Below are positions 26,540 through 33,359 of a stretch of DNA of 47,280 bases, one piece after another. The notes beneath the pieces are model-generated. The model searched no databases, was not told where the DNA came from, and was given only the letters and a program-made list of their open reading frames with translations. Position 1 is the first letter of the stretch, and each line of letters opens with the position of its first letter. The stretch is from Clostridiales bacterium (GTDB lineage Bacteria; Bacillota; Clostridia; Lachnospirales; Lachnospiraceae): assembly GCA_029338615.1 (NCBI GenBank), contig JAQYAS010000122.1:1-47280 (forward strand). Reading direction: 5' to 3'. Both the position numbers and the translations under genes were made by a program.

Positions 26540-27499
26540 GTGATGAAATTTAGCAGGGGTAAGAAAACAGACAGGAAATCAGGTGAGACACATAGAGTGA
26601 TACGAAAGAGCAATCTAGCTGCTGTGGGTATTATTGGAATGCTTGGAATATGTATGCTCTCAGGCTGTTCGCTTGCGGATAAGGAAATGACTGAAACTGA
26701 TGAAAAAGATTCTCTGGTTGGAGTATTTGTAACAACAGAAAGGCTTGGGACAGTTACCGATGTTCCGTGCGAAATCGATATTGATGCAGGTACACTTAAG
26801 ATAACAGATTAAGATATTGATGTTGACGGATGTTATATGATCTATGCCAGATCAGGCGAGGGGGAAGATATGTACGAGACTCTGGTATCTGATGGTATAA
26901 GTGTTGGAACAAACAATGTTGGGTATAATGAGAATGCAGATGGAAGTGTCACCAGAAGCCGGACAGTGAACGGATGCGTGTACTATGATCTGGACAATAA
27001 GGATAGCTATGCAGACTCAGATGGTGATGTGGGAATAATCCTCAATAAGGTATATGAGAAAACAGATGGAACATATTATATAACGAGTGGCAGCTCAATG
27101 GGGTGTGCGGTCACGGATCAGACTGCAGAGAACGGCTCAGGTGCAATGGATGTAAAAGAGTCGTATAAGACGACTTCGTTCTCGGGTAGTGAAAGTTCAT
27201 CAGGCGATGAAAATGAGATGACTATACACGTGGAATGGAAGTTTGAACGTGCGGGAGAAAAGTATACATTTACAGCCATGTCTAAGGATAATAAAGAGCT
27301 GGATGCCAAAACCTATGATGTTGGGGATATACCAGATACAATAAAGTTTGACTGTGACTGGCAGTATGTGATCGTGTCCTATGCGGATGTGACTGGTAGG
27401 ATGCACAGTTCATATGTAGATAAAGAAGATTCGGAGTATGAATATAGTGTGAGCACTGGCAAATTCTTCCTGGATACAGGCGTTGTGGAGATAGAATAA
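26540..27499 (+). pseudogene. Lipoprotein gene interrupted by an in-frame TAA
   Basis: The frame starts at GTG 26540 (or ATG 26543) with AAGGAGG upstream. It encodes a basic N-terminus, a hydrophobic helix and a lipobox LSGC near residue 48, and reads on to KITD before TAA at 26810-26812. The same frame continues without gap as DIDVDGCYMIYARSGEG to 27499, with no ribosome site before its first ATG (26837). One substitution (for example AAA, CAA or GAA to TAA) explains it. The intact product would be a secreted ~319-residue lipoprotein rich in Asp, Ser and Tyr, of unknown family. It sits 13 bp after the XRE gene and is probably its operon partner. Confidence 0.7.
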
Positions 27500-27526
27500 T
27501 AGAATAGAAGTAGTCAAAAATAAATG

Positions 27527-27567
27527 AAAATCCCTGCCGGAAATATGATACGGCAGGGATTTTTTAT
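27527..27567 (+). terminator. Terminator of the membrane-protein/XRE/lipoprotein operon
   Basis: AAAATCCCTGCCG pairs perfectly with CGGCAGGGATTTT around a 10-nt loop, followed by further Ts. Confidence 0.93.
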
Positions 27568-27599
27568 ACGCAAATCTAAAACATATCACATTTGTTAAA

Positions 27600-27790
27600 A
27601 AATCTCAACCTTGGGGAAACAATTCATTATGTGCCTGGGAAGCTTCGGGCATGTCGTTTTCTTGCCCGTTTTTGTGCATGGGGTAAAATCGGTTATCTTA
27701 TGTTCTACATTTTATTTGTCTATGGGGTAGAAATTTACCTTATGTTCCAGCTTAAGTTTTGTGCAGGGGTAACAAATTTTTTATCCCTGA
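27600..27790 (+). repeat. Imperfect ~42-44 bp interspersed repeat units
   Basis: GGGGTA recurs at 27680, 27724 and 27766, each preceded by TTTGTG or TTTGTC plus 2-3 bases. At the first two it is followed about 10 nt later by TTATGTTC. A more diverged copy (TTATGTGCCTGGG) begins near 27628. This fills most of the 429-bp gap before the RNA ligase gene. No open reading frame with a ribosome site was seen. Confidence 0.5.
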
Positions 27791-27928
27791 AAATGCCCAC
27801 AAATGGCTGAAAATCAGCGTTTGACTGAAAATGCAGAAGTTGCTTGAAATGCGTTGAAAACGGCAGAAACACTAGCTATAATGCGTTGCAAGCAGATCTG
27901 TTAAATGTCAAAAATTTGGAGGTTGATT

Positions 27929-28861
27929 GTGAAGAAATATATAGATATCCAGGTGGTAAGGGAAAGAGAAACAGTGCTCGATGACATCACACTCCCGGTA
28001 AACACAGGGGCATTTCAGGTTGGAGATATCATCAGTATCACGGAGAAAATGGATGGGGCCAATGCAAGTATACGGTATGACGAAAAAGAGGATGTTCTCA
28101 GAGCGTTCAGCCGCAATAATGAGCTGAGTAAGGGCCAGAACTTAAGAGGTTTCTGGGAATACGTTCAGAAAATGGACAAGGAACCATTTGCAAGGTATCC
28201 ACATTACATATTTTTCGGAGAGTGGCTTGTGAAACATACGGTGATATATGAAAAAGATAACTATGACAAATTTTATCTGTTCAGCATATTCGATGGAGAT
28301 GCTGATCAGTGGCTGCCTCAGGACTCTGTGAAATCTATTGCAGATGAATGTGACATTCCATATGTACATGAACTCTATTATGGGAAATTTATAAGCTGGG
28401 ATCACTGTAAACAGTTTGCAAATGATCCCGCCTATGGAAAAAAGCAGGAGGGAATTGTCATAAAGAACCAGACGGCTCTTTTGGAGGGACATGAGCCACA
28501 TGTTTTGAAGTATGTAAATCCGGAATTTTATGAGATAAAGGTGGATAACCGCAGGCAGAATATGAGGAAAAGGGATGATTCACAGAGAAAAGCAGACATG
28601 GATGAGGCAGAAAGATATGTCCGAACGATCGTCACAGAGGCCAGGGTGCGGAAAATAGTAAATAAGCTTGTGGATGAAGGAATAATGCCCGAAAAAATTG
28701 AGAGGAAGGATTTGCAGATTATTTATAAAAATCTTCCAAAGAGAATTTATGAAGACTGCCTGAAAGAAGAACCCGAAATCATTCAGAATGCGGGAAACTA
28801 TGCCGGAAAGATGTGTATGAAGGTTGGGATAGAGATATTCAGAAAAGAATGGGAAATTTGA
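27929..28861 (+). CDS. Rnl2-like ATP-dependent RNA ligase
   Basis: 310 residues. Nucleotidyltransferase-fold ligase expected to seal 5'-phosphate/3'-hydroxyl RNA ends. The adenylated lysine is K40 in motif I, TEKMDGAN. Motif III-like IFFGEWLVKH, motif IV EGIVIKN and motif V region LKYVNPEFYEIK follow in order. The C-terminal ~90 residues are helical (RTIVTEARVRKIVNKLV onward), as in Rnl2 proteins. The GTG start at 27929 is chosen because GGAGG (27918-27922) precedes it by 6 nt; an ATG at 27905 would contain the ribosome site. First gene of a same-strand RNA-repair-type set. A DNA ligase role is less likely, because no OB-fold signature is seen. Confidence 0.85.
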   Translation: MKKYIDIQVVRERETVLDDITLPVNTGAFQVGDIISITEKMDGANASIRYDEKEDVLRAFSRNNELSKGQNLRGFWEYVQKMDKEPFARYPHYIFFGEWLVKHTVIYEKDNYDKFYLFSIFDGDADQWLPQDSVKSIADECDIPYVHELYYGKFISWDHCKQFANDPAYGKKQEGIVIKNQTALLEGHEPHVLKYVNPEFYEIKVDNRRQNMRKRDDSQRKADMDEAERYVRTIVTEARVRKIVNKLVDEGIMPEKIERKDLQIIYKNLPKRIYEDCLKEEPEIIQNAGNYAGKMCMKVGIEIFRKEWEI

Positions 28862-28972
28862 TACACGGCTATAAGCGTAAAGAGGAACATTTAGATTTTT
28901 AAACTACAGGTTTATAGTCAATCAGCCGGATGTGATATAAACTAGGGTATATCAGTAAATGAATATGCGGAA

Positions 28973-29026
28973 GATTTGAAAGATTTGAAAGATATGAACG
29001 ACTTGAAATATATGAATGATTTGGAA
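28973..29026 (+). repeat. Six tandem 9-bp repeats before the Thg1-like gene
   Basis: Consecutive 9-mers GATTTGAAA, GATTTGAAA, GATATGAAC, GACTTGAAA, TATATGAAT, GATTTGGAA. They run up to the Shine-Dalgarno region (AAAGGAAG) of the next gene. In one frame they encode repeated Asp-Leu-Lys-like triplets, but no start codon with a ribosome site opens that frame. Confidence 0.7.
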
Positions 29027-29042
29027 GAAAGGAAGTGGCAGT

Positions 29043-29870
29043 GTGGCAAGACTTCGAGATGATATAGGTACCAGAATGAAGAATTTTTATGAGCAGATAC
29101 CGAAGACAAAGCTTATGAGACGTTGTCCGGTTGCGATACGAATAGATGGCAAGGCATTTCATACATATACAAGGAATTTTAAGAGACCGTTTGATTCGGT
29201 TTTTATGAGAGCTATGCAGGAGACCATGAAATACCTGTGTGAGAATATCCAAGGATGTGTGCTGGGATATACCCAGTCGGATGAGATCACGCTCATACTT
29301 GTGGATTATGAAAAGATCAACTCCTCGGCGTGGTTTGACTACGAGGTACAGAAGCTTTGCTCCGTATCCGCCTCCATGGCCACGATGAGGTTCAATCAGG
29401 TATTTGCCAGACTGGTGCAGGAGGTTAAAGAAGAGGGTACGGAGGATCCCAAATATATCAAAGTCCTTGATAAGGCCTGTGAGACTGGGGCGATGTTTGA
29501 TTCAAGATGCTTCAATATACCGAAGGAAGAGGTGACGAATCTCATATATTGGAGGCAGCTCGACGCATCCCGCAATTCGATACAGATGGTTGGGCATGCC
29601 AATTTCTCACAGAAGCAGATGCATGGCAAGTCCACCGGTGATATACAGGATATGCTGATGCTTGAGAAGAATATAAACTGGAATGACTTTCCGGTGACAT
29701 GCAAGAGGGGAAGCTGCTGCATCAGGGGACAGGCCGATGAAGTCCCGTCATGTACAGGAGACAGTAGCAACGAAAATTCCAGAGGATGGATGATAGACAA
29801 TGATATACCGATATTCAAGGGCGAGGAAAGAGAGTATGTTGACCATCTTATATATATTGGAGAGCAGTAA
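29043..29870 (+). CDS. Thg1-like protein (3'-5' RNA polymerase, tRNAHis guanylyltransferase family)
   Basis: 275 residues. The family adds nucleotides to the 5' end of RNA in the 3'-5' direction. Bacterial and archaeal members (TLPs) repair 5'-truncated tRNAs using the opposite acceptor strand as template. The polymerase-like palm is intact: metal-binding D35 in AIRIDGKAFHTYTR, and D80 E81 in GYTQSDEITLIL, followed by SVSASMATMRFN. The GTG start at 29043 has AAAGGAAG 7 nt upstream; the frame extends 9 codons further without support. It follows the RNA ligase by 181 bp and precedes the PARG-like gene by 87 bp. Substrate could be any damaged tRNA; tRNAHis G-1 addition is unlikely to be its only role in a bacterium. 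Confidence 0.88.
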   Translation: MARLRDDIGTRMKNFYEQIPKTKLMRRCPVAIRIDGKAFHTYTRNFKRPFDSVFMRAMQETMKYLCENIQGCVLGYTQSDEITLILVDYEKINSSAWFDYEVQKLCSVSASMATMRFNQVFARLVQEVKEEGTEDPKYIKVLDKACETGAMFDSRCFNIPKEEVTNLIYWRQLDASRNSIQMVGHANFSQKQMHGKSTGDIQDMLMLEKNINWNDFPVTCKRGSCCIRGQADEVPSCTGDSSNENSRGWMIDNDIPIFKGEEREYVDHLIYIGEQ

Positions 29871-29957
29871 AAACAGAGAGTATTGGAATAGCAGGTTAAA
29901 AAACTAACAGGATAATAGAGTAATGTAATAGCATAATATCAAAGGGGTGTAAATAAT

Positions 29958-30800
29958 ATGGATCGCAGAGAGATGAACAGAAGTATATTTCAGGATACAG
30001 AGCGCATGTGCAAGACGGATGCTGAGCTTTCAGCTGTCACAAAGATATCGGTGGCAAATCAGCGCTTTATAGCAGAGGCGGAGGTTGTACCAACGCCTGA
30101 ACTGAATATTTACAAGAAGGCAAATGTGGTTGTCTCAAAGAAGAGAACCTATGAGGCGGCAAAGGCCTATAAAGGAAATCACGTAGCAGTGCATAACTTT
30201 GCATCAGCGACAAATCCAGGCGGCGGAGTTGTAAATGGTGCGGGGGCGCAGGAGGAATGTCTTTGCAGATGTTCCAATCTGTATTTCTGTCTGAACACCC
30301 CTGATATGTGGGGAATGTTCTACACACCGCACAGAGCGGCGCATGATCCGATACATAACGATGACATCATATACACTCCAGATATCGTTGTGTTCAAGAC
30401 TGATACAGATCGTCCGGAACTAATGGAGCGTGATGACTGGTATATAGTTGATGTGATCACATGTGCGGCGCCAAATCTCAGGGAAAACCCCAGCAATAGA
30501 TATAATTCCGGAGATGGAACGAGAGCGGTGACACCCAGCAATAGAGAACTTCAGGTCATCCATGAGAAAAGACTCAGAAGGATACTTGACAGTGCAGTTA
30601 TGAATCATGTAGACACAGTAATACTCGGGGCGTTTGGTTGCGGAGCATTCTGTAATGAACCGCAGGTCGTGGCAACCGCAGCGGCAAATGTGGTGAGAGA
30701 TTATATGTATGCATTTGAGAATATTGAGTTCGCAGTGTACTGCAGGCCAAATGACGATTCCAATTACAGGGTGTTTAACAGTGTATTAAGTTCATTGTAA
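29958..30800 (+). CDS. TIGR02452 family macrodomain protein, bacterial PARG-like
   Basis: 280 residues. The PARG signature is complete: NPGGGVVNGAGAQEE, i.e. GGG-X7-QEE with the two catalytic glutamates. It lies in a macrodomain with NFASATNPGG and a C-terminal ILGAFGCGAFCNEP loop. Family members hydrolyse ADP-ribose-ribose bonds or other ADP-ribose conjugates. Next to an RNA ligase and a Thg1-like enzyme it may remove ADP-ribose, or a related modification, from RNA ends; this is inference. AAAGGGGTG lies 8 nt before the ATG. The frame continues after the stop for 28 codons of gene-like sequence. Confidence 0.9.
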   Translation: MDRREMNRSIFQDTERMCKTDAELSAVTKISVANQRFIAEAEVVPTPELNIYKKANVVVSKKRTYEAAKAYKGNHVAVHNFASATNPGGGVVNGAGAQEECLCRCSNLYFCLNTPDMWGMFYTPHRAAHDPIHNDDIIYTPDIVVFKTDTDRPELMERDDWYIVDVITCAAPNLRENPSNRYNSGDGTRAVTPSNRELQVIHEKRLRRILDSAVMNHVDTVILGAFGCGAFCNEPQVVATAAANVVRDYMYAFENIEFAVYCRPNDDSNYRVFNSVLSSL

Positions 30801-30887
30801 AAAACAAACTGGTACGAGAGAAGACTTGAGTATGCAAAGGCGAACATAAGTCTGCCGGATGAGCCGGATTGCAAGGCAATTAAATAA
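30801..30887 (+). pseudogene. Possible gene remnant or lost C-terminal extension after the PARG-like gene
   Basis: Directly after the TAA of the PARG-like gene, in the same frame, the sequence reads KTNWYERRLEYAKANI, then SLPDEPDCKAIK, then TAA. The wording looks like real protein and not random translation, but there is no start codon or ribosome site. It may be the N-terminus of a deleted neighbour or an extension cut off by a new stop. No family was recognised with confidence. Confidence 0.3.
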
Positions 30888-30902
30888 AGGACTGATTTTG
30901 AA

Positions 30903-31685
30903 ATGATTTATATTACAGGCGATTGTCACGGAAGGTTTGGGAGATTTATGTCAGGAGGATTTTCCTGCTGCCCGGATCTAACTGAAAATGATACAGTGAT
31001 CGTATGCGGGGATCTTGGCTTGCTCTGGGCAAAAGGAGAGTCCTTTGAACAGGACTGTGAATTCTTCGCAAAGCAGCCATTTACACTTCTATGGGTTCAG
31101 GGAAATCATGAGAATTACAATATGATAGATGAATACCCGGTGGAGAAGTGGCATGGTGGAAAAGTACGGCACATAGTCCGTGATAAGGTGATACTTCTTG
31201 AGCGCGGACAGGCATTCGACATAGAGGGAAAAAGATATTTTACGTTCGGAGGTGCACAGAGCCACGACATAAGTGGTGGTGTGCTTGATAAGGAAGATCC
31301 TTTGTTCGAGCATAAATATAAGTTGGCAATGGAGAGTGGCAGACCGTTCAGAATATTGAACACATCATGGTGGAAACAGGAGCTTCCGACAGAGACAGAG
31401 ATAGAGGAAGCAAGGGCAAATCTTGAGAGCTGTGATTACAAGGTCGATTATGTCATAACCCATTGTGCGTCGAACACTATACAGATGAAGCTTGAAGATA
31501 TAAAGAGGATGCAGGGACGCTTATATGAATTGTACGCTCAGAATATACTGACGGATTTCTTTGAGGAACTTGAAGGAAAACTTGAATTTGACATGTGGTA
31601 CTTCGGACATTATCACGAGGATATGTATGTGGATATGAAGCATAGACTTATATATTATGATATGGAGCCTGTGGTAGGGAATTAG
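30903..31685 (+). CDS. Calcineurin-like metallophosphoesterase
   Basis: 260 residues. All metal-binding motifs are present: GDCHGRF (motif I), CGDLGLLW (II), VQGNHENY (III), VITHCAS (IV) and WYFGHYHED (V). It hydrolyses phosphomono- or diesters. In RNA-repair operons such enzymes can remove 2',3'-cyclic phosphate or 3'-phosphate from cleaved RNA ends, which would prepare substrates for the ligase; here that is inference from position. AAAGGA lies about 11 nt before the ATG. No signal peptide, so cytoplasmic. Confidence 0.88.
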   Translation: MIYITGDCHGRFGRFMSGGFSCCPDLTENDTVIVCGDLGLLWAKGESFEQDCEFFAKQPFTLLWVQGNHENYNMIDEYPVEKWHGGKVRHIVRDKVILLERGQAFDIEGKRYFTFGGAQSHDISGGVLDKEDPLFEHKYKLAMESGRPFRILNTSWWKQELPTETEIEEARANLESCDYKVDYVITHCASNTIQMKLEDIKRMQGRLYELYAQNILTDFFEELEGKLEFDMWYFGHYHEDMYVDMKHRLIYYDMEPVVGN

Positions 31686-31742
31686 CCTATTAAGGATATT
31701 ATATGTACAAAAGGTATTGTTAACGATTGTCGAGGTGACAGA

Positions 31743-32060
31743 ATGGCACTGATTGTAATAAACAAAGATGAATGGGTAAATATAGTAAACAAAAATGTTA
31801 TCGTCAGGAATTTTGACGATGACTATGGCGTTCAGCATGAATTTTGCAAGTTATTAGAGATAGCAAAACATCGTGATGAACAAACCATATTTGAAGAACC
31901 AGATGTAAAAAACTACCTGAAAGAAATAGGGATAACATATAAGGGTAATTATATAGTGCACTCTGATGAATGGGGAAGACCAGGAGGTGCCCCAAGTGAT
32001 GAATTTGGAATGCTGCTCAAAGATATCTATAAGAGAAATGAGAGTTCAGAACATAACTGA
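31743..32060 (+). CDS. Small protein of unknown function in the RNA-repair-type set
   Basis: 105 residues, acidic and soluble, no signal peptide or transmembrane segment. GAGGTGA is 5 nt before the ATG, so it is probably translated. Recognisable wording is limited to NYLKEIGITYKGNYIVHSDEWGRPGG, which resembles no family I can name. It lies 57 bp after the metallophosphoesterase and 43 bp before the next gene, so it belongs to the same transcription unit by spacing. Confidence 0.55.
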   Translation: MALIVINKDEWVNIVNKNVIVRNFDDDYGVQHEFCKLLEIAKHRDEQTIFEEPDVKNYLKEIGITYKGNYIVHSDEWGRPGGAPSDEFGMLLKDIYKRNESSEHN

Positions 32061-32103
32061 GAAGAGAGATCCAGATATTATTAAAAAGGAGGATATGAAT
32101 ATT

Positions 32104-32754
32104 ATGGAGAAAATGATAGTGACAAGAGCTCTGGATGAGAGAGACCTTCTGATAAAGAAAATCAATGATGCCATAGACAGAGCCAGTTTTGTGGCGGTGA
32201 AAAAGACATCAGATGATGTCGTTATCGGTGGTAAGAAGAGCGTGCAGGAGTTTGATGACGAGGCGAGGGCGGATCTTCAGAGTATAAGAGATCTCATAAG
32301 CAGATACAACAGGCTTGATGCAGCGATCCTGCTTGCAAATGCCACTACGGATATAGAGGTGGCAGGAGTGACAATGACGAGGGTAGCAGCAATCAACCTC
32401 AGAAAGACTTTACTTGGAAGAAGCTTCTCAAATACTAACTTTGATGACGCTCTTATCAGAAAGATAAATAACGATTTCACCAAGGCCAAGATGGCTATTA
32501 CTAAGTCACAGGAGAATGCTGACAGACAGAAAGAGGCCATGAGTACAGCGCTTGCTTCAAGTGATAAGAAGGTCCTCAGCGACGACAGTCTGAAAAGCAT
32601 ATCTGCCTACTGCGATAATCTTGTATACAGCATGGTGGATCCAATTGACGCTGAAAAGGTTGTTGGAGACTTACAGGGCAGACAGGATGAGCTTAAAGCT
32701 AATCTTGAGAGCGCTATAAGAATATCGAACGCGACAACATATGTAGAGTTCTGA
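32104..32754 (+). CDS. Helical protein, DIP1984/DUF6847-like (tentative)
   Basis: 216 residues, mostly alpha-helical and probably coiled coil. The N-terminal half (RALDERDLLIKKINDAID ... ISRYNRLDAAILLANATT ... VAGVTMTRVAAINLRKTL) has the layout of the DIP1984/DUF6847 family: helix, R-x-N-x-L-x-x-A, then a short hairpin and helix. This similarity is from pattern memory only. Start choice: AAGGAGG (32086-32092) is 2 nt from ATG 32095 and 11 nt from ATG 32104; the latter is preferred. The longer frame from 31966 overlaps the preceding gene. Last protein gene before the tRNA-like pair. Confidence 0.55.
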   Translation: MEKMIVTRALDERDLLIKKINDAIDRASFVAVKKTSDDVVIGGKKSVQEFDDEARADLQSIRDLISRYNRLDAAILLANATTDIEVAGVTMTRVAAINLRKTLLGRSFSNTNFDDALIRKINNDFTKAKMAITKSQENADRQKEAMSTALASSDKKVLSDDSLKSISAYCDNLVYSMVDPIDAEKVVGDLQGRQDELKANLESAIRISNATTYVEF

Positions 32755-32855
32755 CATTCCATGACAGGCAGGTAAATTCTTCATAAGTATTGCTTGCAGT
32801 ACGAATAGCTTCTATTCAGTCCGCAGCACACGGCGATAAGTGTGTATTAATGATT

Positions 32856-32923
32856 ATCTTGTTGGTCAAGTGGTTAAGACTCTGCCCTAAGGCGGAAACA
32901 CAGGTTCAATTCCTGTACAAGAT
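32856..32923 (+). tRNA. Aberrant tRNA-like gene: Glu-type body lacking the anticodon triplet
   Basis: The fold has a perfect 7-bp acceptor (ATCTTGT/ACAAGAT), a Glu-type D arm GTCA-AGTGGTTA-AGAC with GG for the elbow, a 4-nt variable region, and T arm ACAGG-TTCAATT-CCTGT. The anticodon stem CTGCC/GGCGG (one G-U) closes a loop of only four bases, CTAA (32887-32890). Compared with a normal loop C32-T33-N34-N35-N36-A37-N38, the three anticodon positions are missing. The 3' end reads CCCCA after the acceptor, not a clean discriminator plus CCA. It cannot decode. It could be a degenerate tRNA or a dedicated tRNA-like RNA linked to the repair genes upstream. Confidence 0.7.
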
Positions 32924-32932
32924 CCCCAAATT

Positions 32933-33006
32933 TGTCTGTAGCTCAGCTGGAAGAGCAACCGGCTAACAACCAGTATGTCGTAGGTTCAAGTCCTACCAGA
33001 TAGCCA
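32933..33006 (+). tRNA. Aberrant tRNA: Asn-type body with anticodon AAC and 6-bp acceptor stem
   Basis: Nine bases after the first element, this one folds with D arm GCTC/GAGC, T arm GTAGG-TTCAAGT-CCTAC, and encoded G73-CCA. The acceptor stem is only 6 bp (TGTCTG/CAGATA, one G-U). The anticodon stem ACCGG/CCAGT has a C-A mismatch. The loop CTAACAA gives anticodon AAC, formally Val. The body and the loop frame CT...AA look like tRNA-Asn, whose anticodon is GTT, so only the triplet appears exchanged. Either a decayed tRNA or a specialised tRNA-like RNA; decoding function is doubtful. Confidence 0.7.
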
Positions 33007-33104
33007 ATAAACTGTTAATGGTTAGTGGTTAATAGATAATGGGTACCGGTTAACTTATACATGTGTTGAATAGATATCAGATATATAATAATTGTTCTTT
33101 AGGC

Positions 33105-33121
33105 ATCAGAATATGATGCTG
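33105..33121 (+). other. Small inverted repeat in the gap before ftsH
   Basis: GCATCA-GAATA-TGATGC. No T run follows. Apart from this and a TTAATGGTTAGTGGTTAAT-type simple repeat near 33015, nothing was recognised in 33007-33206. Confidence 0.35.
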
Positions 33122-33206
33122 AAATCCATGAGAATGGTTAATAGAGGTGCTGACTGATCAGCCCGAAGCTGCCCACATGGCTGTACTGTAAGCAATATTT
33201 ATATTT

Positions 33207-33234
33207 TTGCCAATATTTTCAAAAGTGTTATACA
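33207..33234 (+). promoter_or_regulatory. Putative ftsH promoter
   Basis: TTGCCA (33207-33212) and TATACA (33229-33234) with 16-bp spacing. Transcription from here would give a leader of about 120 nt that includes both arms of the hairpin at 33259-33355. Confidence 0.5.
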
Positions 33235-33258
33235 AATTTTAGAAATAATTAATTGAAT

Positions 33259-33355
33259 AAATCCTCCTTGTGTTATAAGGTTAGAATAATATATATGATA
33301 AATTGGTGATCTTGCATCATGACATATATATTCAAAAATATCACGAGGAGGATTT
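33259..33355 (+). promoter_or_regulatory. ftsH leader with sequestered Shine-Dalgarno (putative RNA thermometer/riboregulator)
   Basis: AAATCCTCCTTGTG (33259-33272) can pair with CACGAGGAGGATTT (33342-33355) over 14 bp with a single G-U. The right arm contains the GAGGAGG ribosome site of ftsH. Nested inside, ATATATATGAT (around 33290-33300) can pair with ATCAT plus ATATATAT (around 33317-33332), giving an extended hairpin. Melting or remodelling would free the ribosome site. FtsH is a stress protease, so temperature control is plausible. No match to a known thermometer family (ROSE, fourU) was recognised. Confidence 0.6.
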
Positions 33356-33359
33356 TTAT

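Noticed and set aside
28973-29042. Leader peptide gene before the Thg1-like gene
   Set aside because: The D-L-K repeat frame has no start codon with a ribosome site and overlaps the start of the next gene.
32850-33010. Two normal tRNA genes
   Set aside because: One has a 4-nt anticodon loop, the other a 6-bp acceptor stem, a mismatched anticodon stem and an unusual AAC anticodon, so they are reported as aberrant tRNA-like genes.
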